This document shows positions 1 to 9,018 of a stretch of 64,000 nt of DNA, in pieces. Made by a program: the position numbers and the translations under genes. Source of the DNA: Streptococcus ferus DSM 20646 (lineage in GTDB: Bacteria; Bacillota; Bacilli; Lactobacillales; Streptococcaceae). Location: NCBI RefSeq assembly GCF_000372425.1, contig NZ_AQVD01000001.1, positions 465,595 through 529,594 on the forward strand, written 5' to 3'. The notes beneath the pieces are model-generated. The model was not told where the DNA came from and made no database searches. It saw nothing but the letters and a program-made list of their open reading frames with translations. The first letter of the stretch is position 1. Each line of letters begins with the position of its first letter.

Positions 1-1468
1 TCGATGGACGACCGACACCATTTTCTTCCAGCGTTTTAATCAAACTAGCTTCTGAATAGCGAGCAGGCGGCTGGGTAAAGTGCTGTTCAGGATTGGCAGA
101 GACTTTCTTAACGATTTCTCCTTGGCTCATTTCCGGAAGCATTTTATTTTTATCGGAGTCATTATAGACAGCTAGATAACCGTCAAATTTCACCTGACTG
201 CCGTTAGCTACAAAGCGGACGCCATTTTGCTCCAGATGAACTTTCATGGTGTCAAAAATCGCTGCTGTCATTTGACTAGCCACAAAGCGATTCCAGATAA
301 GAGTATAAAGTTTCAGTTGATCTTTATCAAGGTATTTAGCGATTGATTCGGGCGTATAATGAACATTAGAGGGACGGATAGCCTCGTGGGCGTCTTGGGC
401 GCCGGAGGCATTGCGGACTTTGCTTCCCTGTTTGGAGTATTGACTTCCAAAACGTTCTTTGATGAAGTCGGCTGCTTCGTTTTGAGCAACGGGGCTGATA
501 CGAGTTGAATCCGTACGCATATAGGTGATGAGCCCCTGATGGCCATTTGAACCTAGATTGAGACCCTCATACAGTTGCTGGGCAACCATCATGGTCTTTC
601 GGGTACGGAAGTTGATCTTATTAGCAGCATCCTGCTGCAAAGAGGAGGTCGTATAGGCAAGTGGTGCATTGCGCTTACGCTCTTTTTTCTCAACCTTATC
701 TACTAAAAAGTCATCGGTCTTAATACGAGCCAGAACCTCTTTAACCTCATCGTTGTTCGACAGCTTAACCTTTTTACCATCAAGACCGTAAAAGTTTGCT
801 TGAAACTTTTTAGTCCCTTTTTGGAAGAGACCATCAATGGTCCAATACTCTTCCGGAATGAAGGCTTTTATTTCATTTTCACGATCGATAATGAGCTTGA
901 GAGCCACAGACTGAACACGTCCAGCAGAAAGTCCTTTTTTAACTTTCTTCCATAAAATAGGTGAAATGGAATAGCCGACAATCCGATCCAACACACGCCT
1001 CGCCTGCTGAGCGTCAACTAAATCCATATCGATTTCACGAGGCTCCACAAAAGCATTTTTTACGGCGTCTTTAGTGATTTCATTGAAAACAACACGGTTT
1101 TTAGCCTTTGGATCTAAATCCAGAATATGGGCTAAATGCCAGGAAATGGCTTCTCCTTCACGGTCCGGGTCACTTGCCAAGAAAACTTGTTTAGCATTTT
1201 TGGCTTCTTTTTTAAGAGAATTGATCAAGGGACCCTTACCACGGATATTAATATATTGCGGCTTATAGTTGTCGTCAAAATCAATTGACATACTGGATTT
1301 TTTCAAATCTCGGATATGCCCCACTGAGGCAACGACCTTATAAGAACGCCCTAAATATTTTTCGATGGTTTTGGCTTTGGCAGGCGATTCCACAATCACT
1401 AGATTTTTTTTAGGGGTGGCCCGTTTTTTACTTGTTTTTTTCGTTTTTGTTTGGGTTTTTGTTGCCAA
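1..1468 (-). CDS. topA: DNA topoisomerase I, N-terminal ~489 residues (C-terminus outside window)
   Basis: Type IA topoisomerase that relaxes negatively supercoiled DNA by single-strand passage. The reading frame opens with TTG at 1468 behind an AGGAAG ribosome site and runs off the left edge. After a Lys/Thr-rich start, the Toprim segment is visible ([16 protein letters not shown], then [19 protein letters not shown]). The catalytic tyrosine lies in [14 protein letters not shown], encoded near 510-535, and is followed by the conserved HEAIRP. The missing part should hold the rest of the core and any C-terminal zinc or repeat domains. It lies downstream of dprA on the same strand, as is usual in streptococci, but has its own sigma-A promoter. 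TTG was chosen because no ATG sits near the ribosome site. Confidence 0.95.
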   Translation of the reverse strand, partial: MATKTQTKTKKTSKKRATPKKNLVIVESPAKAKTIEKYLGRSYKVVASVGHIRDLKKSSMSIDFDDNYKPQYINIRGKGPLINSLKKEAKNAKQVFLASDPDREGEAISWHLAHILDLDPKAKNRVVFNEITKDAVKNAFVEPREIDMDLVDAQQARRVLDRIVGYSISPILWKKVKKGLSAGRVQSVALKLIIDRENEIKAFIPEEYWTIDGLFQKGTKKFQANFYGLDGKKVKLSNNDEVKEVLARIKTDDFLVDKVEKKERKRNAPLAYTTSSLQQDAANKINFRTRKTMMVAQQLYEGLNLGSNGHQGLITYMRTDSTRISPVAQNEAADFIKERFGSQYSKQGSKVRNASGAQDAHEAIRPSNVHYTPESIAKYLDKDQLKLYTLIWNRFVASQMTAAIFDTMKVHLEQNGVRFVANGSQVKFDGYLAVYNDSDKNKMLPEMSQGEIVKKVSANPEQHFTQPPARYSEASLIKTLEENGVGRPS

Positions 1469-1503
1469 TATCTTGCACTTCCTAAATGTAATAAACTCCT
1501 AGC

Positions 1504-1532
1504 ATAATATATCATTTTAGAAAGACTGTCAA
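1504..1532 (-). promoter_or_regulatory. sigma-A promoter of topA
   Basis: On the minus strand a perfect -35 box TTGACA (1527-1532) is separated by 17 bp from a -10 box TATTAT (1504-1509). Transcription would start about 30 bp before the topA TTG codon. This gives topA expression independent of the competence-controlled dprA upstream. Confidence 0.8.
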
Positions 1533-1562
1533 GAACAAACTTTTCTTATAGGAGAACTTGTT

Positions 1563-2405
1563 TTAATTTAAGAGTTCTGAAACAATGTCGAACCCACTTG
1601 TGACGCACTTTGCCCCCTCTTGAATGAGATGATGGCAGCCATCAGATTTACCGTCTAAAATAGAGCCTGGTACGGCGAAAACATCTCGTCCTTCTTCCAT
1701 CCCTCTTTCACAGGTAATCAGACTTCCAGAACGCATCTTAGCTTCGGCTACCATAATTCCCTGACATAAACCTGCGATAATGCGATTTCTTTCTGGAAAA
1801 TGGAATTTTAAGGGCTGACTTTGGGGGCCGTATTCGGATAAAATCAGGTGATGCTTCCCAATATAGTCCTGGAGCTTCTGATTTTCTTTGGGGTAATACG
1901 TGTCCAATCCGCATCCGATGACGGCTATTGTGGAGCCACCGTTTTTTAAAGCTGCTAAATGAGCGGCGGTATCAATACCTCTAGCTAGACCGCTTACAAT
2001 GACAAACCGTTTGTTTAATTCATTGATAATCTTCTGAACAGACTTACTGCCGACTGAGCTAGCATCGCGCGAACCTACAACTGCTAATTTAGGTTTTTCC
2101 AATAGACTGAGATCTCCTTGGTAAAACAAAAGAACAGGAGGGTTATAGATTTCCTTTAAAGATAAGGGATATTCTTTATCTAAAATAGATAGGGAGGGGA
2201 ATTTGGTAAATTCCTTCCTAAGTGTTTTGCTGTCTAAATTTTTATAGTTTTCAATGAATTGCAAAGGATTTTTGCAGTCTGAGACCACGGCTATATCTCT
2301 AAGAGATAAGGATTTTTGATGTTTTTCCTGATAATTGAGGATATTAATAACATTGAGGTTATTTAAGCCCGCTTTCTTTAATTTATAGATGTCGAAATGA
2401 TTCAT
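1563..2405 (-). CDS. dprA: DNA-processing protein DprA (Smf)
   Basis: Recombination mediator of natural transformation; it loads RecA on incoming single-stranded DNA and, in pneumococcus, shuts off competence through ComE. The 280-residue protein shows the Rossmann-like DprA core: VVGSRDASS at about 109-117, SGLARGIDTAAH at about 138-149, GCGLDTYYP at about 164, and the FPERNRIIAGL segment at about 203. The start ATG at 2405 follows a strong AGGAGGG site. A perfect SigX cin-box lies 20 bp upstream, which marks it as a late competence gene. Length and motifs are normal, so it should be functional. Upstream on the same strand is an unrelated sugar-kinase gene. Confidence 0.96.
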   Translation of the reverse strand: MNHFDIYKLKKAGLNNLNVINILNYQEKHQKSLSLRDIAVVSDCKNPLQFIENYKNLDSKTLRKEFTKFPSLSILDKEYPLSLKEIYNPPVLLFYQGDLSLLEKPKLAVVGSRDASSVGSKSVQKIINELNKRFVIVSGLARGIDTAAHLAALKNGGSTIAVIGCGLDTYYPKENQKLQDYIGKHHLILSEYGPQSQPLKFHFPERNRIIAGLCQGIMVAEAKMRSGSLITCERGMEEGRDVFAVPGSILDGKSDGCHHLIQEGAKCVTSGFDIVSELLN

Positions 2406-2425
2406 AAGCCCTCCTTCTACCCTCT

Positions 2426-2433
2426 TATTCGTA
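2426..2433 (-). promoter_or_regulatory. SigX (ComX) cin-box of dprA
   Basis: The minus strand reads TACGAATA, the exact streptococcal cin-box (combox) recognised by the competence sigma factor SigX. A T-rich tract lies upstream and the dprA ribosome site about 10 bp downstream. An identical octamer precedes radC in this window. Confidence 0.88.
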
Positions 2434-2453
2434 AACTAAAAAAATTAGGAGGC

Positions 2454-3401
2454 TTATCCTAATTTTAAATCTTTAAAGTGACAAAAGGCACCTATTAAAT
2501 TGGCATTATTATAAAAGCGACACGTCTTTAGGGTTAGTTTTTCAACAGACAGCGCATGATCATTTTCTTCTAATAAAGTATGGTACTGGTGCTGGACTTC
2601 TTTCAGCAAAAGCGGTTGGCAGCTGATACCACCACCTAACACCACTCTCTCTAGGCGGAAGACCGTTTGTAGATTCAAAATGAGCTGAGCAATTTCCTGA
2701 CAGTAATTTTCAAATAATTGAATCAGAACGGTATCTGAATTTTCCGTCAAGACCTTAAAAACAGCCTGTCCATCGTCATGGGGCAAGGCGAGATGGTCAC
2801 TTGCCTTGTGGATAAACTGAACTGCTGACCCATTGTTTTGCAACAGACTTTCAATACCTCTTACGCGAAGATTGAGAATATCTTTTTGAGCCATGAACCG
2901 AGCGTTTTTCTGCACATCATTGGTGGTCGGTCCAATTAACATATGATGAGACTGAAGATTCCTAAACGAAAGCAAGTTACCATCTGATATCAAGGCCAGA
3001 CCAACGCCAGTTCCTAAAATTAAGGCTGCTCCGCACGAGCAGTCCCTAAGATTACCCAATCTAGCTTCTGCTAAGCCAGCTGCATTGGCATCATTAATGA
3101 CTGTTACTGGTAAGAGGCTTACACGTTCCAAATGGCTTGCTAGAGGAAGGTTTCTGAGGTAAGGAATCAGACCTCCTCTATGAATGAATCCTACTTTACT
3201 GTTGATTTGACCCGGACAGGCAATAGCAACCCCTGAAATCTGTTGTTTATGAGTAGCAATCAGTTCTTTCACATGGGTCAGAAAGTCGGTTAACGTATTG
3301 GGTGTCGGTATTTTATCAGTTTCTAGGAGATGATAGCTGTCATCAATTAAAGCATATTTAATAAAAGTTCCGCCAATATCAATCGTCAGATAATATTTCA
3401 T
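2454..3401 (-). CDS. ROK-family sugar kinase (substrate unknown)
   Basis: A 315-residue ROK protein, probably an ATP-dependent kinase of a hexose or amino sugar. The N-terminal phosphate-binding motif IDIGGTFIKYALID (residues 7-20) and the second glycine-rich loop LILGTGVGLAL (about 128-138) are clear, as is VVLGGGISC near residue 270. The usual ROK zinc motif (Cys-X-Cys-Gly...Cys) is not visible; a CSCGAA stretch precedes the second loop instead. It may resemble the BglK or NanK subgroup, but the sequence alone does not fix the substrate. It lies 14 bp after the stop of the acetyltransferase gene and probably shares its transcript. No sugar transporter is adjacent to help assign it. Confidence 0.8.
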   Translation of the reverse strand: MKYYLTIDIGGTFIKYALIDDSYHLLETDKIPTPNTLTDFLTHVKELIATHKQQISGVAIACPGQINSKVGFIHRGGLIPYLRNLPLASHLERVSLLPVTVINDANAAGLAEARLGNLRDCSCGAALILGTGVGLALISDGNLLSFRNLQSHHMLIGPTTNDVQKNARFMAQKDILNLRVRGIESLLQNNGSAVQFIHKASDHLALPHDDGQAVFKVLTENSDTVLIQLFENYCQEIAQLILNLQTVFRLERVVLGGGISCQPLLLKEVQHQYHTLLEENDHALSVEKLTLKTCRFYNNANLIGAFCHFKDLKLG

Positions 3402-3415
3402 ATCTTATCCCTAGT

Positions 3416-3964
3416 TTATAATTCTTTGATAACACGTGCGGGATTGCCTGCAATCACAAGATTGTCACCAAAGGATTTAGTCACAACGCTCCCTGCACCG
3501 ACAACAACATTGTCTCCGAGTGTTACGCCGGGTAGGATAGTCACTCCTCCAGCAAGCCAAACATTGTCACCGATGGTGATTGGGGCTCCGTATTCTTTTC
3601 CAGAGATACGCTCTTGAGCATCCAGAGGATGTAAAGGTGTCAGAAGCTGACAGTTAGGGCCTAGCATGGCGTTGTCACCAATATGAATCTCACAGACATC
3701 CAACATGGTACAGTTAAAGTTGGCATAGAAATTTTCTCCGACATAGATGTTGCTGCCATAATCGCAGGCAAAATGAGGCTCCATGTAAATAGCGTCGCCT
3801 GTTTTTCCTAACCATTTCTTCAGGAGTTCAGAGCGTTTTTTCCCATCCAGCTCTGCATTAAAATCTTGCATCAGCAAACGTCTTTGTTCCCGCATAATCT
3901 TCAATTCTGGATCTGAAGCATCATAAAGCTGTCCTGCTAACATTTTTTCTTTCTCAGTAACCAT
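3416..3964 (-). CDS. maa: maltose/galactoside O-acetyltransferase (hexapeptide family)
   Basis: A 182-residue acetyl-CoA-dependent sugar acetyltransferase of the LacA/Maa type, thought to detoxify non-metabolised sugars. The N-terminal Mac domain ([14 protein letters not shown], residues 8-21) precedes the left-handed beta-helix of hexapeptide repeats from about residue 60. The C-terminal block [17 protein letters not shown] and the ending [11 protein letters not shown] are typical. The catalytic His is probably the one in the LTPLHPLD segment (about 108-115). It stands between rnhB and the ROK kinase on the same strand with short gaps, so the two sugar-modifying genes are probably co-transcribed. 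Confidence 0.85.
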   Translation of the reverse strand: MVTEKEKMLAGQLYDASDPELKIMREQRRLLMQDFNAELDGKKRSELLKKWLGKTGDAIYMEPHFACDYGSNIYVGENFYANFNCTMLDVCEIHIGDNAMLGPNCQLLTPLHPLDAQERISGKEYGAPITIGDNVWLAGGVTILPGVTLGDNVVVGAGSVVTKSFGDNLVIAGNPARVIKEL

Positions 3965-3990
3965 ATTTGCTTCTCCTTTTTCTATTTCAT

Positions 3991-4758
3991 TTATTTTTGA
4001 ATTAGAGATTTGATGGGTTCAAAACTTTTGCGATGAATAGGCGTAATCCCCAATCTTTCCAAACCGGTCAAATGCTCTGCGGTGCCATAGCCAGCATTTT
4101 GGGCAAAGCCATAGCCTGGATAGGTTTGGTCATAGTCGGCCATCAGCCTGTCCCTGGTCACCTTGGCCACGATGGAAGCCGCTGCGATCGATAAGGAATT
4201 GGCATCCCCCTTGATGATGGATTGCTGAGGGATGGGGGTGTCCAGCTTCATGGCATCGATAAGGAGGTGCTGAGGGGCTGGGTTTAGCTTACCCAAGGCC
4301 TCCAGCATGGCTAGCTTGGTCGCCTCATAAATGTTCACTTGGTCGATAATCTTGGCATCTTTTATGCCAATTCCCACTGCTACTGCTTGCTCCATGACTT
4401 CGTGATAGATGGCCACGTGCTTAGACTTGGGGATTTTTTTGGAATCGTTGAGGTGTTTGATTTTGCAGCCCTTGGGCAGAATGACTGCTGCTGCCACCAC
4501 AGGTCCTGCCAAAGGACCGCGGCCGACTTCGTCAATACCGGCAATCACCTGAAATCCTTGCGCGTAGATTTCCTTTTCATAGCGAAGCATGGATTCGAGG
4601 CGCTTATCTTCAGCTTCTTCTGCTTGAATCGCTTTTTTTCGCTGTAAAATGACCTTTTGTACACCACTTCTGCTATCTACTTCAAAGTCTGCCCATCTCG
4701 GATCTGCTAAGTCAGTTACATCTTCCAAGGTAGCTTTTATTTCCTTAATCGTCGCCAT
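3991..4758 (-). CDS. rnhB: ribonuclease HII
   Basis: Endonuclease that cuts the RNA strand of RNA-DNA hybrids and removes misincorporated ribonucleotides. The 255-residue protein carries the catalytic Asp-Glu pair in [20 protein letters not shown], then [11 protein letters not shown] and the block [14 protein letters not shown]. An N-terminal extension of about 70 residues precedes the catalytic domain, as in other streptococcal RnhB proteins. The ATG at 4758 has an AAGGTGAG site 8 bp upstream; a GTG three codons earlier is too close to that site. The start overlaps the end of ylqF by 14 bp, implying translational coupling; the ylqF-rnhB pair is conserved in Firmicutes. Confidence 0.95.
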   Translation of the reverse strand: MATIKEIKATLEDVTDLADPRWADFEVDSRSGVQKVILQRKKAIQAEEAEDKRLESMLRYEKEIYAQGFQVIAGIDEVGRGPLAGPVVAAAVILPKGCKIKHLNDSKKIPKSKHVAIYHEVMEQAVAVGIGIKDAKIIDQVNIYEATKLAMLEALGKLNPAPQHLLIDAMKLDTPIPQQSIIKGDANSLSIAAASIVAKVTRDRLMADYDQTYPGYGFAQNAGYGTAEHLTGLERLGITPIHRKSFEPIKSLIQK

Positions 4759-5596
4759 CCAAATCACTCACCTTGTCTAATGTATAAGTACCCAAGCGTC
4801 CATCTCGAACCTCCTTTACAAAGAGCTGGTAAAAACGGTCATAATCATCACGGAAGCCCAGTTTTTGTGTCCAGGTCATAATGAGTTCAGGTGTTTCCTG
4901 GTCCAAGTCCATGCCCTTAAAACGCTCCAGCAAGCGTTCTGGATAGTTAGCCTTAAAATAGTCCAAGCCAAATATAGTGACTTCATCCATGGGCAGGAGC
5001 TGGTCTTTGATGGCACCTGTCAGAGCCAATTTGAGGCCGACCTCTTGGTCTTCAAACTTGGGCCAGAGAATTCCTGGTGTGTCCAAGATTTCCAAATCTT
5101 TGTTGCTTTTGAGCCATTGCTGGCCCTTGGTGACACCAGGTTTATTCCCAACAGCGGCAATTTTCTTGCCAGCCAGTCGGTTCATGAGGGTGGATTTACC
5201 GGCGTTTGGAATCCCGATAATCATGGTCCGCAGGGTTTCTTTTTGAATGCCTCTTTGGCGGAGGCGTTCAATCTTATCTTTCATGAGACTTTTTGCGGCC
5301 TCGGTCACCTTTTTGACCGTCGACTGCTCTTTTGAATTGATAGCTAGGGTTTTAATGCCATGGCTTTCAAAAGAGGACTGCCATTCCTTGGTGCGAACGG
5401 GATCAGCCAAATCGACCTTGTTAAGAATCATGAGCTTTGGCTTGTCGCCGACAATCTTATTGAGCATGGGATTTTGACTGGACAAAGGCAAACGGGCATC
5501 AACCAAAATTGTCACAAAATCAATAAATTTTAAATTTTCCTGTACCTGTCTCCGAGCCTTGGACATATGTCCCGGAAACCATTGAATAGTAGCCAT
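4745..5596 (-). CDS. ylqF: ribosome biogenesis GTPase RbgA/YlqF
   Basis: Circularly permuted GTPase needed for late maturation of the 50S ribosomal subunit. In the 283-residue protein the GTPase motifs come in permuted order: the G4 motif LNKVDLADP at about 58-66, then the G1 loop [19 protein letters not shown] at about 127-145, then the G3 motif LDTPGILWP at about 172. The N-terminus [13 protein letters not shown] is the family hallmark. A C-terminal helical rRNA-binding region follows. It is the first gene of a ylqF-rnhB pair that may extend to the sugar genes downstream. Confidence 0.96.
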   Translation of the reverse strand: MATIQWFPGHMSKARRQVQENLKFIDFVTILVDARLPLSSQNPMLNKIVGDKPKLMILNKVDLADPVRTKEWQSSFESHGIKTLAINSKEQSTVKKVTEAAKSLMKDKIERLRQRGIQKETLRTMIIGIPNAGKSTLMNRLAGKKIAAVGNKPGVTKGQQWLKSNKDLEILDTPGILWPKFEDQEVGLKLALTGAIKDQLLPMDEVTIFGLDYFKANYPERLLERFKGMDLDQETPELIMTWTQKLGFRDDYDRFYQLFVKEVRDGRLGTYTLDKVSDLDGDD

Positions 5597-5684
5597 AGTT
5601 ATTCCTTCTAATTGTTAGTATATCTATTCTAACACATCTTCTTAGTCTTTGCTCTTTTGGAAGGGACCCTTTATTGTAAGCACG

Positions 5685-5708
5685 AAAAAAACCTTTTACA
5701 AGGTTTTT
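5685..5708 (-). terminator. terminator after the ATP-cone gene
   Basis: On the minus strand AAAACCTT, loop GTA, AAGGTTTT and a run of T follow the stop codon of the ATP-cone gene within a few bases. This separates that gene from ylqF. Confidence 0.75.
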
Positions 5709-5713
5709 ACTTA

Positions 5714-6052
5714 CTATTTAATCTGCTCGAAGGTCAAATGGACAATAATACTGTCTCCATAGCCGTTACGCTCCAAGTCACGCTGAAGACGATAAGAAAT
5801 ATAGTGTTCTGCGATTTTGATGTAACCAGCATCAAGTAAACGATGCTCAACCATTCCTTGAATAACACTAATCGTCGCTTTTTCGATTTTAGCTTCTTCT
5901 AAGTCAATCACGACTTTTTTGGTAACTTGAGCTAACTCTTGACGCAGGTGATCATCTAGGACATAAACGCTCTGAGCAGCCTTCAAAATAGCTTGGTAAA
6001 TTTTATCTGGATCAAAGTCAACAATCTGACCATCACGTTTTATAATTTGCAT
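5714..6052 (-). CDS. stand-alone ATP-cone domain protein
   Basis: A 112-residue protein that is little more than one ATP-cone, the nucleotide-sensing domain at the N-terminus of ribonucleotide reductases and in the repressor NrdR. The N-terminus MQIIKRDGQIVDFDPDKIYQ is characteristic (basic residue, then F-D-X-X-K-I), followed by AILKAAQ and the helix around VVIDLEEAKIEKATIS. There is no N-terminal zinc ribbon, so it is not NrdR, and no reductase domain follows. It has its own strong promoter and terminator and therefore appears to be a complete gene, not a fragment. Function unknown; a role in sensing ATP/dATP is inference. Confidence 0.8.
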   Translation of the reverse strand: MQIIKRDGQIVDFDPDKIYQAILKAAQSVYVLDDHLRQELAQVTKKVVIDLEEAKIEKATISVIQGMVEHRLLDAGYIKIAEHYISYRLQRDLERNGYGDSIIVHLTFEQIK

Positions 6053-6094
6053 AGAAACCTCTTTTCTACTAAGGCGTGGTTTTTAACTATCTTT

Positions 6095-6123
6095 ATTATC
6101 TAAAGAGTTAGGTCATTTGTCAA
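6095..6123 (-). promoter_or_regulatory. sigma-A promoter of the ATP-cone gene
   Basis: The minus strand has TTGACA (6118-6123), a 17-bp spacer and GATAAT (6095-6100), about 45 bp before the start codon. The gene is thus monocistronic between this promoter and the terminator at 5685. Confidence 0.78.
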
Positions 6124-6182
6124 GTTATTTTACTTTGGTTATCAAATGATTTTCACCCTCAATTTCTTCAAGCGATTATATT

Positions 6183-6686
6183 CTAAATATCTCGTTTGTA
6201 CTGCAAATCTCTAGCTTCTGCATTGTCATGGCTATTGTCAAGGATATGATCCAAAATAAAACCTTCTTTTTCATAAAAAGGAATGCCAATGGTGTTGTCT
6301 TCAGCAACACTGACCCATTGCTCTTTGGCATTAAAATGCATTTTCTGATAGTCCGTAAGAGTTTTTAGTAGGAGGTGCCCAGCCCCCTGACGCTGAGCTT
6401 TAGGGGAAATATAGAGAACATAGACATTAGCATGTTCTTTCTCATCCATTCCACCAGCAATACAACCTAGAATTTCACCTTCTTTTTCTGCCACCCAGTA
6501 GCCATTCCAGAAAGAACTATTCTCAAGAACATCTTGTTTTAAACGTTCTAAATTGTAGTGTTCGTCAATGACTCGGTCGATATAGGCTGTTGTGTAAATA
6601 TCATGATAAGTCGCTTGCCAAGTCTGCGAACAGACCTCCTGGATAGCTCTAATATCATCTAGATTAGCTTTTCGTATTGTAAACAT
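6183..6686 (-). CDS. GNAT-family N-acetyltransferase
   Basis: A 167-residue acetyl-CoA-dependent acetyltransferase of unknown substrate. The start FTIRKANLDDIRAIQEVCS is the beta1-alpha1 region typical of GNAT proteins. The acetyl-CoA loop is SPKAQRQGAGHLLLK at about 101-115 (pattern Q/R-X-X-G-X-G/A), and IPFYEKEGF at about 137 is the usual C-terminal GNAT motif. The ATG at 6686 was chosen because GGAGAG lies 7 bp before it; an upstream ATG falls in the dapA terminator hairpin. Preceded by a terminator, it is probably transcribed separately or by read-through. Confidence 0.8.
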   Translation of the reverse strand: MFTIRKANLDDIRAIQEVCSQTWQATYHDIYTTAYIDRVIDEHYNLERLKQDVLENSSFWNGYWVAEKEGEILGCIAGGMDEKEHANVYVLYISPKAQRQGAGHLLLKTLTDYQKMHFNAKEQWVSVAEDNTIGIPFYEKEGFILDHILDNSHDNAEARDLQYKRDI

Positions 6687-6703
6687 CTGCAACTCTCCTT
6701 TAG

Positions 6704-6733
6704 TAAAAAACACACTAGATAGCCAGTGTGTTT
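6704..6733 (-). terminator. terminator of the asd-dapA operon
   Basis: Minus-strand hairpin AAACACACT, loop GGCTATCT, AGTGTGTTT followed by T residues. The dapA stop codon lies at the base of the stem. Confidence 0.75.
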
Positions 6734-7616
6734 AGTTATTTTCAACGATATCAATGATACGCTGCGCTTCTTCTGGCTGACAGGCAACTAAAGGCAGACG
6801 TAAAGGTCCTACCTCAATACCACGGCTGTTTAAAACAGCCTTAACCGGAGCTGGACTAGGCAGAGAAAAAAGAGCGTCTACCTTAGGCAACAAGCTGCGC
6901 TGGATTTTAGCTGCAGTCTTGATATCACCATTATCAATGGCCTTAAACATATCAAAAAAGTCATCTCCATTAGTATGGGAAGCAACACTAATAACACCAT
7001 GAGCGCCCAGAGCTTTAGCATGAAAGGCCAAGCCATCTTCCCCTGTATAAATCAAGAAATCTGCAGGAGCATTTTCGACTAAATAAGCAATGTTTTCAAC
7101 ACCTGTACATTCCTTAACAGCAATGATATTAGGATGTTGAGCAAGTCGAATGGTTGTTGCTACATCTAAGGAAGCCACAGTTCTTCCAGGGACATTATAA
7201 AGAATAATGGGAAGGTCGCTGGCATCAGCGATTTTTGTAAAATGCTGATAAAGGCCCTCCTGACTTGGTTTGTTATAATAAGGAACAACTGCCAAACCAG
7301 CTGCAAACCCTCCGAAGTCTGCAACTTCCTTAACAAAAGTCACAGAATCCCTTGTATCATTGGTTCCCACGCCGGCAATTAGAGGCACACGTCCATTGAC
7401 GATTTTTTGAACTTCTGAGAAAAACTCTAATTCTTCATCATGGGTTAAAGTCGGACTTTCCCCAGTTGTTCCTGCCAATATCAATCCTTGCGTATTGTGC
7501 GCCAGCAACTCTTCGATTAGTTTGGGCAGTACATCGAAATTGATGCTGCCATCCTCATGGAAAGGCGTTACCATTGCAGTAATGATTTCAGCATTCTGTA
7601 AAGCGTCTATAGACAT
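6732..7616 (-). CDS. dapA: 4-hydroxy-tetrahydrodipicolinate synthase
   Basis: Condenses aspartate semialdehyde with pyruvate, the first committed step to diaminopimelate and lysine. The 294-residue (beta/alpha)8 protein shows GTTGESPTL at about 49-57, the catalytic tyrosine in ILYNVPGRT (Tyr140) and the Schiff-base lysine in AVKECTG (Lys168). It directly follows asd, whose product is its substrate, with a 21-bp gap and an RBS at the end of the gap, so asd-dapA form one operon ended by the hairpin at 6704. Confidence 0.96.
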   Translation of the reverse strand: MSIDALQNAEIITAMVTPFHEDGSINFDVLPKLIEELLAHNTQGLILAGTTGESPTLTHDEELEFFSEVQKIVNGRVPLIAGVGTNDTRDSVTFVKEVADFGGFAAGLAVVPYYNKPSQEGLYQHFTKIADASDLPIILYNVPGRTVASLDVATTIRLAQHPNIIAVKECTGVENIAYLVENAPADFLIYTGEDGLAFHAKALGAHGVISVASHTNGDDFFDMFKAIDNGDIKTAAKIQRSLLPKVDALFSLPSPAPVKAVLNSRGIEVGPLRLPLVACQPEEAQRIIDIVENN

Positions 7617-7637
7617 ATTAGGCCCTCCTTTATTGAT

Positions 7638-8714
7638 CTATTTTAACTCAAACACAAGTTCTTCGGTTGGTCTTACCAAGTGGCGTTCGTGTAATTTTTC
7701 AGCGATTTGGACAGAATTCCAAGCAGCTCCTTTTAAGAGGTTATCTGCCACCACCCACATATGAATTCCTTTTTCAGCATCTAGATCCTTGCGGATACGG
7801 CCGACAAAAGTCTCACGATGGCCCACAGCATTAACGGCCTGAGGATAAATTTGCTGACTTGGGTCATCCTCTAGGACAGCGCCAGGGAAATTCGCGATTG
7901 CCTCTTTGACTTCCGCGATTGGTGCTACTGCTTTGGTTTCGATATAGACAGACTCAGAATGACCAGAAAGCACAGGAATACGAACACAAGTCGCAGAAAC
8001 CTTGATGTTATCATCTTCCATGATTTTTTTGGTTTCTTTAGTCATTTTCATTTCTTCGTAAGTGTAGTCATTGTCTGTGAAAACGTCAATCTGTGCAAGA
8101 GCATTAAAAGCGATAGGGTAGTGCTTTTTATCGCCACCGCTTGGTAAGATTTCCGCTCTTAGGTCTTTAGGATTGACTCCGTCAACGACTGCCTCATGCA
8201 ACTGTCCCAATGTTTCATGGATAGCATTAGCTCCCGCTCCTGAGACCGCTTGATAGGTAGAGACAATAACGCGCTCAAGCCCCCATTTTTGACGAATTGG
8301 CTCCAAAGCCACCATCATCTGAATGGTAGAACAATTTGGACAGGCGATAATACCCTTGTGTTTTTCCAAAGCATGTTCATTCACTTCTGGCACAATAAGA
8401 GGTACATTCGGATTTTGACGATAGAAAGAAGTATTATCTACGACAACAGCTCCTGCTTTTACTGCATAAGGAGCAAATTTAGCAGATGTAGAGCCTCCCG
8501 CTGAAAAGAGAGCAATATCTACGCCTGAAAACGACTCTTCTGTTGTTAATTCAACTGTCACTTCTTGGCCCTTGAAGCTAAGGACTTTTCCAGCAGAACG
8601 TGTAGAGGACAAGTATCGAACCTTATCAACAGGAAGCGATGACTCTTCCAGCATTTTGATCATTTGAGCTCCGACAGCACCTGTGGCACCAACTATAGCA
8701 ACTGTATATCCCAT
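7638..8714 (-). CDS. asd: aspartate-semialdehyde dehydrogenase
   Basis: NADPH-dependent reduction of aspartyl phosphate to aspartate semialdehyde, the branch point of lysine/cell-wall, threonine and methionine synthesis. The 358-residue protein begins with the Rossmann motif [14 protein letters not shown]. The catalytic cysteine is Cys128 in [11 protein letters not shown] and the conserved histidine lies in [10 protein letters not shown] at about residue 250. It heads the asd-dapA operon. A small RNA with its own promoter and terminator lies immediately upstream on the same strand, and a second promoter between that terminator and the start codon drives asd. Confidence 0.96.
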   Translation of the reverse strand: MGYTVAIVGATGAVGAQMIKMLEESSLPVDKVRYLSSTRSAGKVLSFKGQEVTVELTTEESFSGVDIALFSAGGSTSAKFAPYAVKAGAVVVDNTSFYRQNPNVPLIVPEVNEHALEKHKGIIACPNCSTIQMMVALEPIRQKWGLERVIVSTYQAVSGAGANAIHETLGQLHEAVVDGVNPKDLRAEILPSGGDKKHYPIAFNALAQIDVFTDNDYTYEEMKMTKETKKIMEDDNIKVSATCVRIPVLSGHSESVYIETKAVAPIAEVKEAIANFPGAVLEDDPSQQIYPQAVNAVGHRETFVGRIRKDLDAEKGIHMWVVADNLLKGAAWNSVQIAEKLHERHLVRPTEELVFELK

Positions 8715-8778
8715 TTTTTACCTCACGTTTGATCTTTACAAGGAACACATCAAATGTCCTAAAAATTATTTTGTCACA

Positions 8779-8807
8779 ATTATACTATTTTTTAACAGAA
8801 ATGGAAA
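8779..8807 (-). promoter_or_regulatory. probable asd promoter
   Basis: A TATAAT -10 box (8779-8784) with a weak -35 TTTCCA (8802-8807) at 17 bp lies between the asd-RNA terminator and the asd start. The asd mRNA would have a leader of about 58 nt. Confidence 0.6.
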
Positions 8808-8825
8808 GGTGAAATCGTCTGAAAA

Positions 8826-8854
8826 ACAAAAAATCCCTTGTTAAAACAAGGGGA
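8826..8854 (-). terminator. terminator of the asd RNA
   Basis: Minus strand: CCCTTG, loop TTTTAA, CAAGGG, then ATTTTTTGTTTTT. It ends the small RNA before the asd promoter. Confidence 0.88.
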
Positions 8855-8971
8855 AGGGCATCTTGTAAAAGTAAGATGAATTAGGACGGTTCACACATCC
8901 TAATAATGTCCGCTCCTGCGTAATGACATCCCTAGCGCAAATGTGGCAGTGCCACAATCGACTCATCGCAT
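8826..8971 (-). ncRNA. asd RNA motif, small RNA upstream of asd
   Basis: A region of about 145 nt directly upstream of asd, bounded by an ideal promoter and a strong intrinsic terminator, with no open frame. It contains several local hairpins, for example TGTGGCA/TGCCACA near 8940-8956 and TTAGGA...TCCTAA near 8881-8904. Its place upstream of asd, on the same strand and ending in a terminator, matches the asd RNA motif of lactic acid bacteria, known in S. pyogenes as a small RNA of about 170 nt. The family call is from position and architecture, not from a covariance search. Whether it acts in cis on asd or as a separate small RNA is not settled by the sequence. Confidence 0.7.
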
Positions 8972-8977
8972 AGAAAT

Positions 8978-9006
8978 AGTTTATCAGGGGTCTCCGAAAA
9001 AGTCAA
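8978..9006 (-). promoter_or_regulatory. promoter of the asd RNA
   Basis: TTGACT (9001-9006), 17-bp spacer, TAAACT (8978-8983) on the minus strand. The start near 8971 gives a terminated transcript of about 145 nt. The -35 box lies within 20 bp of the cls stop codon. Confidence 0.72.
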
Positions 9007-9018
9007 CTCCTTAATAAG

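Noticed and set aside
8826..9006. Lysine riboswitch or T-box in front of asd
   Set aside because: The conserved lysine-aptamer core and the T-box AGGGTGG element are absent; the region has its own promoter and terminator and fits the asd RNA better.
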